Part shown: piece by piece, positions 9,189 through 16,636 of the stretch
Position numbering within the stretch: position 1 is the stretch's first letter
How the letters are laid out: every line of letters starts with the position of its first letter
Assembly (NCBI GenBank): GCA_014239365.1
Contig: JAAZZB010000053.1
Coordinates: forward strand, 1 to 64,000
DNA from: Verrucomicrobiia bacterium
Lineage (GTDB): Bacteria > Verrucomicrobiota > Verrucomicrobiia > Limisphaerales > UBA1100
Direction of reading: 5' to 3'
DNA: 64,000 nt
Program-made: the position numbers and the translations under genes
The notes under the pieces: model-generated
Database searches by the model: none
The model's input: the letters and a program-made list of their open reading frames with translations, nothing else
What the model was told of the DNA's origin: nothing

Positions 9189-10790
9189 ATGTTGGAGAAG
9201 GATCGCGATTATCGTCGCGTGATGTGTCTCGACGTCAAAACCGGCCGCGCGTTGTGGAGCCGCCCGTATGACCTCACCGGAAGCGGCGGCACCAAACTCG
9301 GGATGGCATATCAATCCGGCAAGCTGCTGGCGTTCGCCCATTATAGCAATCACGATGAAGGACCGTTTGCAAAGGGCCAATTAAACTGGCGACGCATCAC
9401 GGTGATCGATGGCGGTGGCGGCAGTTTGCTGTGGAGCAAACCGCTCAACTACCGGCGGCGGCCGGCGATTGTTGGCAACACGATTTACATCGAGCCACTC
9501 CGGTGCGACTTGGAGACAGGCAATATTCAAAAGCGCAAACACCCCATCACCGGCGAATCGGTGGACTGGGAATTCCTGCGCCCCGGCCATAGCTGCGGCA
9601 TTGTCACCGCTACGCCGAACAACATTTTTTTCCGTTCCTTCAGCGGCGCGATTGTAAACACCAAAGAGGACACCGGCTTGCAACTCTTCGGCGGTATTCG
9701 GCCCGGCTGCTGGAACAGTATGATTCCCGCCAACGGCTTGCTCAGTATGCAGGAAGCCAGCGCGGGTTGTACCTGCAGTTACTCGCTGCGCACCACGGTG
9801 GTGCTAAAAAATAAACCGCAGAAAGGCCACGCCGAATGGGCGGTGTTTATTTCTGAAGAGGCGACCAAACCGGTGAGCCATCTGGCCATCAACTTTGGCG
9901 CGCCCGGCGATATGCGCGATCGCGACGGCACGGTGTGGTTCGGCTATCCGCGTCCGAGCACGGTCAATGGGCAGGGCTCTTTTCGCAACTACGGGATCAA
10001 GTTTAAACTCGCCGAAGCGGGCAACATCGAAGTCGTTCAACGCGATTGGCGCGATGTAAAATTCGCGGGCACTGATAAGCCGTGGGTGTTCACCAGCGGA
10101 TTGAAGGGCGTGACAAAATTTAGCGTGCCGCTTTTGGAAAAAGGTGCGAAGGCCAAATACACCGTTCGCCTTGGCTTCACGCCCTTGCCCGGCGATGCCG
10201 CGGGAAGCCGCGTGTTCGATGTGAGGCTTCAAGGCAAAACAGTGTTGCGAAATTTCGATGTCGCTAAGGCCGCCGCAGCGGGCGCGGTGGTGGTGCGCGA
10301 AATTAAAGGCGTGGAGGTCACGGAAAATTTGTTGGTGGAATTAACCCCGCCGGGATTGAAAGGCGCGGCGGCGATTGATGTGCATCCGAAGCTGCATCAT
10401 CTTGGCGACAACGTCGTGGCCGGTTGGAAGGAATCCACGCCCAAGCCTGAGGGATTTGTGCTGACGATGCCGTTTGAATTCAAGGGCGGTGACGAAACTT
10501 ATTCGCTGTCCATTTCGCAGCGGGACGTCAACAACGGTTGGTGGGTCGTGCTAAACGGCCGCGAAATTGGGCGTTTGAGAAGGGATGCCGCGAAGCAAGT
10601 GGTGCGTGTGCCGGTGCCGAAAGGCGTTTTGAAAAAGGGCGCAAATGTGTTGGTCATTCGCCGTGATGAAAAAAGCACCGACGACATTGAAGTGGGCCGC
10701 GTGCAGTTGGTCACTGGCCATCCGGCCTCCACGGTGATTCAATCAATTGAAGTCATTCGCGAAGATCCAAAAACTGCGGCAAAGCGCTGA
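9189..10790 (+). CDS. Continuation of the propeller protein with malectin-like C-terminus, after an in-frame stop
   Basis: 533 codons in the same frame as the preceding gene, separated only by TAA-AAA. There is no signal peptide and no ribosome binding site before its ATG. The first residues, RRVMCLDVKTGRALWS, are a propeller strand whose partner is at the end of the upstream gene, so an independent protein is unlikely. Residues about 1-200 finish propeller 2, ending with RPGCWNSMIPANGL and a CTCSY cysteine motif shared with the paralogue ending at 22660. Residues 220-400 look like a malectin-type carbohydrate-binding beta-sandwich (GTVWFGYPRP, VFDVRLQGKTVL). The final 120 residues form another beta-rich domain. 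The pair is either a recent nonsense pseudogene, a readthrough product or a sequencing error. Confidence 0.75.
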   Translation: MLEKDRDYRRVMCLDVKTGRALWSRPYDLTGSGGTKLGMAYQSGKLLAFAHYSNHDEGPFAKGQLNWRRITVIDGGGGSLLWSKPLNYRRRPAIVGNTIYIEPLRCDLETGNIQKRKHPITGESVDWEFLRPGHSCGIVTATPNNIFFRSFSGAIVNTKEDTGLQLFGGIRPGCWNSMIPANGLLSMQEASAGCTCSYSLRTTVVLKNKPQKGHAEWAVFISEEATKPVSHLAINFGAPGDMRDRDGTVWFGYPRPSTVNGQGSFRNYGIKFKLAEAGNIEVVQRDWRDVKFAGTDKPWVFTSGLKGVTKFSVPLLEKGAKAKYTVRLGFTPLPGDAAGSRVFDVRLQGKTVLRNFDVAKAAAAGAVVVREIKGVEVTENLLVELTPPGLKGAAAIDVHPKLHHLGDNVVAGWKESTPKPEGFVLTMPFEFKGGDETYSLSISQRDVNNGWWVVLNGREIGRLRRDAAKQVVRVPVPKGVLKKGANVLVIRRDEKSTDDIEVGRVQLVTGHPASTVIQSIEVIREDPKTAAKR

Positions 10791-10832
10791 CTTGAAAACC
10801 GGTTGATTGCCAAATAGAGTCCGCTCTTTCCG

Positions 10833-12401
10833 GTGACTGATAACGAACATCAATACGGCACGCGCGGCGGCAATGGAATGCTTTGGCTCGCGCTCACTGC
10901 GTTAGCCATCGGTTGCCTTGCCGTTTTCCTGCAAAACAAATTCGCCGACAATCCTTCCTCCGGTCCGCGCGATGGGCAGGCGAAAAGTCTCACCGTGTAT
11001 TGCGCCGCCGGTGTGCGGCTCGCGGTTGAGGAAGCGGCCAAGCAATTCGAAAACGAAATGGGCGTCACCGTGAAGCTCGAGTACGCCAACAGCGGCGTGC
11101 TCGCCAATCGCCTTAAAATGGACAAGAAAGGCGGCCTCGCCATCGCGGACGTTTACATTCCGGCGGATTATTCCTACACAGAAAAAGCTGCGGCCGATGG
11201 TCTCACGCGGGAATCCTTGCGCGTGGCCACGTGGCAAGTGGTGCTCGGCGTAAAGTCAGGCGCGAACATCGATGTAAACAATTGCGATGATGTGTTGAGT
11301 TCAAATCTGTCTTTCGTCATATGCGACCCGCTCGCGGGGGTTGGCAAAAAAACCAAAAAGATGCTCGAGCAATCCGGCCATTGGACGGCCATCAATAAGG
11401 CAAAGGCGTCTTCCTTCCCCACCGTCACCGAGGCCGCGCTGGCGGTGAAAGAGAATGCGGGCACGCAAGCCGCGTTCGTGTGGGATTCCGTGGCGCGCCA
11501 ACACGGGCTGCGTGTCATAGAGCTGCCGGAACTCAAAGCAAGCCGTGCAAACATTTCCGTGGCGGTGACGGCTTCAACGGATCGGCCAACGTTGGCGTTG
11601 CAGTTCGCGCGATTCCTTGCCGCGCCAAGCAAAGGCGGCAAGGTGTTTGCCCGTCACAAATACAAACCGCTCGCGGGTGATGCGTGGGCTAAGACGCCCA
11701 AGTTGCGCGTGGATTGCGGCGGTGTGAATCGTGAGGCGGTGGAGAAAACAATCCGCGAATTCGAGGCGCGCGAGGGCTGCGTCATCAGTATGGTTTACGC
11801 AGGTTGCGGCACGCTTGTCGGTAAAATGCAAACGGGCGAACAGGGCCTGCCGGATTTGTTTATGACTTGCGATGCCACCTACCTCGATATGGCCCAAAGC
11901 AAAATGGGCAACCCCTTCGGGCCCGACCTGAAAATTTCCAGCACGCGAATCGTGATGCTCGTCGCCAAAGGGAATCCAAAAAATTTACAATCCCTCGCCG
12001 ATCTCGCGCAGCCCAACTTACGCGTGGGTGTCACCGAACCCAAGGCGAGCACGCTCGGCAAGCTCAGCGAAGAATTGATCCGCGAATCCGGCCAATGGGA
12101 TGCCGTTGCAAACAATATCCCTGTGAAAGCCGACACCGCCCACACGCTCATTCAATCCATGGAAGCCGGCGGCAAGCTCGATGTCGTGCTCGTGTATGAG
12201 GCCAACATCCAGCATCTCAAAAATAAATTCGACGCTGTGCCGCTCAAACCCGCCCGCGCCATTGCCGTTCAAAACATCGCCGCCCGCAAGGACACTCATT
12301 TTCCGCATCTCGCGCAACGGCTGATGCATCATGTCATCTCGGAGGCCTCGCGTCGCCGCTTCGAGCAGCTCGGCTTCAACTGGGAGGCCGGTGCCGAATG
12401 A
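10833..12401 (+). CDS. Tandem ModA-like periplasmic substrate-binding protein, membrane-anchored
   Basis: 522 residues from a GTG start 42 bp after the propeller gene. One N-terminal membrane anchor (about residues 16-35) is followed by two consecutive type II periplasmic-binding domains, about 50-270 and 285-520, of the molybdate/tungstate-binding type. Domain 1 begins LTVYCAAGVRLAVEEAAKQF and has YANSGVLANRL; domain 2 begins RVDCGGVNREAVEKTI and has YAGCGTLVGKM. ModA has a single domain of about 230 residues, so this is a duplication. The oxyanion-contacting Ser positions of ModA appear as Gly or Cys in places, so the ligand may not be molybdate. Its stop overlaps the permease start by 4 nt, so all three ABC genes are one unit. 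Confidence 0.85.
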   Translation: MTDNEHQYGTRGGNGMLWLALTALAIGCLAVFLQNKFADNPSSGPRDGQAKSLTVYCAAGVRLAVEEAAKQFENEMGVTVKLEYANSGVLANRLKMDKKGGLAIADVYIPADYSYTEKAAADGLTRESLRVATWQVVLGVKSGANIDVNNCDDVLSSNLSFVICDPLAGVGKKTKKMLEQSGHWTAINKAKASSFPTVTEAALAVKENAGTQAAFVWDSVARQHGLRVIELPELKASRANISVAVTASTDRPTLALQFARFLAAPSKGGKVFARHKYKPLAGDAWAKTPKLRVDCGGVNREAVEKTIREFEAREGCVISMVYAGCGTLVGKMQTGEQGLPDLFMTCDATYLDMAQSKMGNPFGPDLKISSTRIVMLVAKGNPKNLQSLADLAQPNLRVGVTEPKASTLGKLSEELIRESGQWDAVANNIPVKADTAHTLIQSMEAGGKLDVVLVYEANIQHLKNKFDAVPLKPARAIAVQNIAARKDTHFPHLAQRLMHHVISEASRRRFEQLGFNWEAGAE

Positions 12402-13660
12402 GCGATCCCGCGCAACCCAAATTCCGAATCGCATCTGACAAGCCGTTCCTCATTGGCCTCGGCGTGTTGGCCGGTAGTTATCTGCTCATCATCGCCGCGA
12501 TGGTTTTGGCCGACCTCGTGTTTCTCAATTACGGCGACCAACCCATCCTCGGCAACGAACGCGTGCAACAAGGTCGCTACGCCGAAGGCACCGTGCCTAT
12601 TCGCGTGGAAGCCGGCCGCACCTATCATTTTCGTTTAGGCAAAAACGAAGTGAGCTTGAAGCACGACGGGCAAATCCTCACCGGTGAAAACTTGTTCAAG
12701 GCCAACACCGACGAAGTGCGGTTGCAACCGCGAATCCCGGACGCGCCCATCACCGCTTCACTTCGGCCCGAGGCGCGCGTGATTGGGATCGCCCTCACCA
12801 ATCACGTCGCCACGCTCACCACCGACGAACCGCACGGCCTGTTGTGGGGCCAATTCATCCGCGTCCACGGTGGAGGTAATGGCTGGGATGGCGTGCACGA
12901 AATTACCGACACCACCACCAACCAACTTTCCATCACGCTGCCGGAAAACTTCGCCGCCGCGCCTAAGACACTTCAACTTTCCAAACCCAATCCACTCGTC
13001 CAAGCGCTGCGCAGTCGTGACATTCAGTTTTCGATTATGCTGAGCCTCATCAGTTGCACCATCACAACGCTGTTGTCCATTTGGGTGGCGGTGCCGATTG
13101 GTTATATAATGAGCCGGTTTGAGTTTCGCGGGAAACCGCTCATCGATACGCTGCTCGATATCCCCATCGTGTTGCCGCCGCTCGTCGTTGGCCTTTCGCT
13201 GTTGATTTTGTTTCGTTACGCGCCCGATTGGCTCAGCGATTCGGTGGTGTACAAATGGCCCGCCGTGGTGCTCGCGCAATTTATGGTCGCCTGCGCCTTC
13301 GCCGTGCGAACGATGCGCGTGACGTTTGATCAAATTCCGCACCGCTACGAACAAGTCGCGCTCACGCTCGGCTGCAATCGGCAGCAAGCTTTTTGGCGCG
13401 TGATTATGCCGCAGGCCAAAGGCGGTTTGCTCGCGGCCGCTACGCTTTCGTGGGCGCGGGCGTTGGGCGAGTTCGGGCCCATTTTGGTGTTCGCCGGCGC
13501 CACGCGTCAGAAAACTGAAGTGCTGCCGACCAGCGCTTTTCTCGAGCTCCAAGCCGGTCGTACCGAGGGAATGCTGGCGGTGTCGCTCATAATGATTGGC
13601 GCGGCGGTCGTCGTGTTCCTCATCGCCCGTACGCTCGGGATGAAACGAATCTTTGCGTGA
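12398..13660 (+). CDS. ModB-type ABC permease with large extracytoplasmic insert
   Basis: 420 residues, about twice the size of ModB. After an N-terminal membrane segment (about 15-38) there is a 150-residue beta-rich region (about 50-200). Within it, ATLTTDEPHGLLWGQFIRVH and the following lines resemble the small beta domains (E1-FCCH-like) known from phage tail and surface proteins. A standard permease core with five or six membrane helices follows (205-415), with the EAA-loop sequence EQVALTLGCNRQQAFWRVIM near residue 318 that contacts the ATPase. The overlaps are ATGA with the binding protein and GTGA with the ATPase. The core is confidently ModB/CysT-like; the insert is unusual, and its placement outside the membrane is inferred from topology. 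Confidence 0.85.
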   Translation: MSDPAQPKFRIASDKPFLIGLGVLAGSYLLIIAAMVLADLVFLNYGDQPILGNERVQQGRYAEGTVPIRVEAGRTYHFRLGKNEVSLKHDGQILTGENLFKANTDEVRLQPRIPDAPITASLRPEARVIGIALTNHVATLTTDEPHGLLWGQFIRVHGGGNGWDGVHEITDTTTNQLSITLPENFAAAPKTLQLSKPNPLVQALRSRDIQFSIMLSLISCTITTLLSIWVAVPIGYIMSRFEFRGKPLIDTLLDIPIVLPPLVVGLSLLILFRYAPDWLSDSVVYKWPAVVLAQFMVACAFAVRTMRVTFDQIPHRYEQVALTLGCNRQQAFWRVIMPQAKGGLLAAATLSWARALGEFGPILVFAGATRQKTEVLPTSAFLELQAGRTEGMLAVSLIMIGAAVVVFLIARTLGMKRIFA

Positions 13661-14304
13661 TCGCTCTTAAAAACATTTCAATACGGCAAGGCGGCTTTGA
13701 ATTGAGCGGCGTGAATCTCACACTCACCGCCGGCGAATACGGCGTGCTAATGGGCCGCAGCGGTTGCGGCAAAACGACCATTCTTGAAGCCATCTGTGGA
13801 CTGCGATCCATCGAGGGCGGCAGCATTCGTTTGGGCGACGAGGAAGTTGCCGGACTCCCGCCCGCCGAGCGCGGCGTGGGTTACGTGCCGCAAGATCGCG
13901 CGTTGTTTCCCACGATGATCGTCCGCGAGCAACTGGCCTTCGCCCTTGTCCTCCGCAAACAACCGCAAACCCAAATCGCCGAGCGCGTTAATGAACTCGC
14001 CCAACTGCTCGGCATTACTCATCTCCTTGATCGCGCGCCGGACAAGCTTAGCGGCGGCGAAGCCCAACGTGTCGCCCTCGGCCGCGCACTCGCCCATCGC
14101 CCCGCCGTGCTGTGCCTCGACGAACCGCTCAGCGCGCTTGACGAAGAACTCCACGAGGAAATGTGTCGGCTCCTCGAGCACATCCACCGCGAAACCGGCG
14201 TCACTATCCTCCACATCACCCACAGCCCCAGCGAAGCCAAGCGCTTGGCAGGCTGTCATTTTCGAATGGAAGATGGCAAAGTAACGCGCGACGATAGCGC
14301 GTAA
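13657..14304 (+). CDS. ABC transporter ATP-binding protein (ModC-like, without TOBE domain)
   Basis: 215 residues. Walker A GRSGCGKTT at about 33-41, signature LSGGEAQRVALGRA near 131, Walker B VLCLDEPLSALD near 151 and switch His in HITHS. It powers the permease encoded just upstream, with which it overlaps by 4 nt (GTGA). ModC proteins normally carry a C-terminal molybdate-binding TOBE/MOP domain and exceed 350 residues; here the protein stops after the nucleotide-binding domain, so regulation by bound oxyanion is not expected. A palindromic repeat starts two bases after its stop. Confidence 0.88.
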   Translation: MIALKNISIRQGGFELSGVNLTLTAGEYGVLMGRSGCGKTTILEAICGLRSIEGGSIRLGDEEVAGLPPAERGVGYVPQDRALFPTMIVREQLAFALVLRKQPQTQIAERVNELAQLLGITHLLDRAPDKLSGGEAQRVALGRALAHRPAVLCLDEPLSALDEELHEEMCRLLEHIHRETGVTILHITHSPSEAKRLAGCHFRMEDGKVTRDDSA

Positions 14305-14305
14305 T

Positions 14306-14362
14306 GGAGGGACGAGCTCGCGAGTCCGCGAACACCCAACGGACTCGCAAGCTCGTCCCTCC
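14306..14362. repeat. Dispersed palindromic repeat, GGAGGGACGAGC family, copy 1
   Basis: Two inverted 23-bp arms (14306-14328 and 14340-14362) with one mismatch and an 11-bp loop. Each arm reads from GGAGGGACGAGC to GCGAGTCCG. It fills the only sizeable gap inside the 6.3-22.7 kb gene train. No T-tract follows, so it is more likely a mobile palindrome or mRNA-processing hairpin than a terminator. Related copies lie at 24847-24911 and 62715-62792. Confidence 0.88.
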
Positions 14363-14377
14363 AAAAAATTAAACCCA

Positions 14378-15142
14378 ATGCCCGACGATAATACATTGCC
14401 CGAACTCACCTCGCTCGAGCAGGAGATTTACTCGTGGCAAACCAGCATCGATGGCTTCGGCGAAACCGGCCAGCGCAAGCTCAAAGCCGCCAGCGTAATG
14501 GTCAGTCGCATTGGCGGCCTTGGCGGATTGGTGGCTTACGAACTGGCCGCAGCGGGTATCGGCAAACTCATCCTCGCCCACGGTGGGAATCTTCGGCCAT
14601 CGGACTTGAACCGCCAACTGTTGATGTCCGAATCGGCGTTGGATACTTCGCGCATCGACTGCGCGGTGAAGCGTTTGCGCGAACTCAACCCGCGTCTCGA
14701 AATTATTTCCCTGCCCGAAAACGTCAATGACACCAACGCCGCCGAACTCGTCGCCGCAGCCGACGTGGTGGTCGACTGCGCACCGTTGTTTGAAGAGCGA
14801 TTTTTTATGAATCGCGAAGCCGTGCGCCAAGGCAAGCCGCTCGTCGAATGCGCGATGTTCGAATTGGAAGCGCACATCACCAGCTTCAAACCCGGCGTCA
14901 CCGGTTGCCTCCAATGTTTGTATCCCGAGAAGCCGGACTACTGGCAGCGGCGTTTTCCGGTATTTGGCGCAGTGTCCGGAATGGTTGGCTGCCTCGGCGC
15001 GATGGAGGCCATCAAAATCATCGCCGGATTGGGCGAGCCGTTGTATGGTCGGTTGTTGACTTGTGATCTGAAATCGATGAAATTCAATCAAGTGCGGTTA
15101 CGTCCAAGGAAGGGCTGCCCGGTGTGTGGCGAACGACTATGA
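14378..15142 (+). CDS. Divergent E1-like (MoeB/ThiF/HesA family) protein
   Basis: 254 residues with the ThiF-family fold. Visible are the nucleotide-loop sequence RIGGLGG (44-50), SDLNRQ (75-80) that keeps the Arg used in adenylation, a ladder VVDC (131-134), and the two structural zinc pairs CLQC (177-180) and CPVC (247-250). Enzymes of this family adenylate the C-terminus of a ubiquitin-like sulfur carrier. However, the usual Asp-x-Asp of the ATP site is replaced by HGG (68-70), the lysine expected near 92 is Arg, and the TDN part of the second acidic motif reads APL. Adenylation may be lost or altered. It overlaps the next gene by 4 nt. A canonical paralogue is encoded at 57465-58613. Confidence 0.8.
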   Translation: MPDDNTLPELTSLEQEIYSWQTSIDGFGETGQRKLKAASVMVSRIGGLGGLVAYELAAAGIGKLILAHGGNLRPSDLNRQLLMSESALDTSRIDCAVKRLRELNPRLEIISLPENVNDTNAAELVAAADVVVDCAPLFEERFFMNREAVRQGKPLVECAMFELEAHITSFKPGVTGCLQCLYPEKPDYWQRRFPVFGAVSGMVGCLGAMEAIKIIAGLGEPLYGRLLTCDLKSMKFNQVRLRPRKGCPVCGERL

Positions 15143-15729
15143 AAAAGCTGGCAATGATTCTAATCGGAATGGTGGCGTTCAATGCATTGGCCTGCCGTTT
15201 TAATGTTCGCGATGTCGGCTTTGTCGATCTCGGCTCGGCTCCGTATCGCTTGTTTGTTTTCCTGCCCGACGCCACCACCAAGGCTGAAAGGGAATCTCTC
15301 CAATCCATTGCTTACGCCACGTACTTGGATTCCAATGTGAAGGCGGAAATGGTTGCTTGTTTCTTCGATGAAGCGCCCGCTGAATCAGATTTTGTAAAGC
15401 GAGTAAAACGAGTCAGAGCCCAACAAGATGAATTGGCGCGTGTGATTGCTCAATTGCCGAATGTAATAGCGGCACGCGTGCACGCGGTTATTCCTGAGCC
15501 TGAGGATAAGCGAAATCCCACCGCCACAGTACTTATGCAAATGAAAAACCAGGGTGATTTGGATGCAAAACTTGCGCGTACAATTCGGCTGATTGTGAGC
15601 AAAGGGTTTAAGGGGATGGTTCCGGCGAATGTATCGGTGACGGATAATTTTGGGAATTTTATTCCGAGTCCAGTCGAACACAACGCAGGGTTGCCCCAAA
15701 AAAAAAACTGCGCGTTGAAGCACTTTTAG
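15139..15729 (+). CDS. YscJ/FliF-like ring-building-motif protein, zero-frame part
   Basis: 196 residues from ATG 15139, which overlaps the upstream stop (ATGA). An N-terminal hydrophobic export signal ends in ALAC, so Cys19 is a possible but non-ideal lipidation site. Residues about 90-175 match the YscJ/FliF ring-building motif: ELARVIAQLPNVIAARVHAV, IPEP, PTATVLMQM and VPANVSVTDNFGN. In known systems this fold makes the inner-membrane ring of type III secretion systems and the flagellar MS ring. The zero frame ends ten residues after an A10 tract, while the -1 frame continues at once as a sensible protein. The full product is probably about 497 residues. No other T3SS or flagellar gene is nearby. 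Confidence 0.75.
   Translation: MKKLAMILIGMVAFNALACRFNVRDVGFVDLGSAPYRLFVFLPDATTKAERESLQSIAYATYLDSNVKAEMVACFFDEAPAESDFVKRVKRVRAQQDELARVIAQLPNVIAARVHAVIPEPEDKRNPTATVLMQMKNQGDLDAKLARTIRLIVSKGFKGMVPANVSVTDNFGNFIPSPVEHNAGLPQKKNCALKHF
15698..15708 (+). promoter_or_regulatory. A10 slippery tract, candidate -1 frameshift or transcriptional slippage site
   Basis: Ten As followed by C, read in the zero frame as CAA AAA AAA AAC. This contains A AAA AAC, a canonical -1 slippery heptamer (15702-15708). After a -1 shift the reading is CTG CGC GTT GAA, giving LRVEALLVSPDGRHS and then the whole downstream open frame. An eleventh A would do the same, so RNA polymerase slippage, a real mutation or a homopolymer sequencing error are alternatives. 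No clear downstream stem or upstream stimulatory ribosome binding site was established. Confidence 0.6.
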
Positions 15730-15758
15730 TTTCTCCCGATGGCCGGCATTCGCTGGCT

Positions 15759-16631
15759 GTGGATTTGACGGCTGAGGGCAAACCTCTTTCTATTTCCGCT
15801 TGGGATGGCTTAGAATCGGTGTTTGATTCTAAGCGGCGCAATGTGGTGGTTTCCAAAGTGTACGAACATTACGGCGTCATTCTTATTGTTGAAGGAAAAA
15901 ACGCGGATGAAAATGCGCGTATTCGGAAGATGGCGGACACCGTTGTTGCGACTATCACTTCGCAGATGGATAAACTGGAAAAGGAAATCCGCGAGCCGCC
16001 GGTGGTGGAGGTGATTTCTGAAAAAGAGTTTGCGAGCGAGAAAGCGTTTATGTGGAGCCTCGGTATTGACGCCATTGCCGAGACGCCGCAAGTGGCGGTG
16101 TTGTACGGGCGCGGCCGTATCATTGGGCCGGTGCTTCGCGATGCGCAGTTGGATGAACGCGCGCTCACGGCCATCGTGAATACCATCGGCCTCAATTGCG
16201 AATGCGGGCTGGATCGCAAGTGGATGCAGGGCACGATGATCCCGCAAAAGTGGGATGAGGATGTGCAGAAACGATTCGCCAATCACCTTGGCTTCGATCC
16301 CGAAAGTCCGGCCATTCGGATTGAGATGAGCCAAATTCTTTCCAAAGGCGGCAAAGGGGAGGGCGCCAATCGCCAAACCCAAATCGGCGGCACGCTCGAT
16401 GATTTGCTGATGGGTTACCGCGAAGGCGCGCTCAATCTTGCGAATGCCGAGCCCACGCCCACACAACCGGACGCGCCCAAGCCCACGCAGCCGAAAGCGG
16501 ACACGCCCCAGCCGCCGATTGCCCAGCCGCGGGCGGGCTTTTCATTTTTTGGCTGGATGATAATGGCCGGTGTGCCCATCCTCGTGGCCGGCGGCGTCAT
16601 TTTACTGCTCGGCCGCAAACGCGATTCGTGA
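15759..16631 (+). CDS. Downstream (-1 frame) part of the YscJ/FliF-like protein
   Basis: The open frame actually continues without a stop from the A10 tract at 15708; the GTG at 15759 is only its first start-like codon. It encodes a helical region, then VAVLYGRGRIIGP (residues 113-125) and a Cys-containing block CECGLDRKWM (147-156). A Pro/Thr/Gln-rich linker (about 230-258) and one C-terminal membrane helix (about 262-286) with a short Arg/Lys tail follow. A C-terminal membrane anchor is also typical of SctJ/YscJ. I do not recognise the middle domain. With the upstream part it makes one envelope protein. It stops 5 bp before the FtsX-like permease gene. Confidence 0.7.
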   Translation: MDLTAEGKPLSISAWDGLESVFDSKRRNVVVSKVYEHYGVILIVEGKNADENARIRKMADTVVATITSQMDKLEKEIREPPVVEVISEKEFASEKAFMWSLGIDAIAETPQVAVLYGRGRIIGPVLRDAQLDERALTAIVNTIGLNCECGLDRKWMQGTMIPQKWDEDVQKRFANHLGFDPESPAIRIEMSQILSKGGKGEGANRQTQIGGTLDDLLMGYREGALNLANAEPTPTQPDAPKPTQPKADTPQPPIAQPRAGFSFFGWMIMAGVPILVAGGVILLLGRKRDS

Positions 16632-16636
16632 ACTAA

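Noticed and set aside
9189..10790. Independent downstream gene
   Set aside because: Same frame as the upstream gene, no ribosome binding site or signal peptide, and it starts in the middle of a propeller strand.
14306..14362. Rho-independent terminator inside the gene train
   Set aside because: The palindrome is strong but no T-tract follows on either strand, and the same sequence recurs elsewhere as a dispersed repeat.
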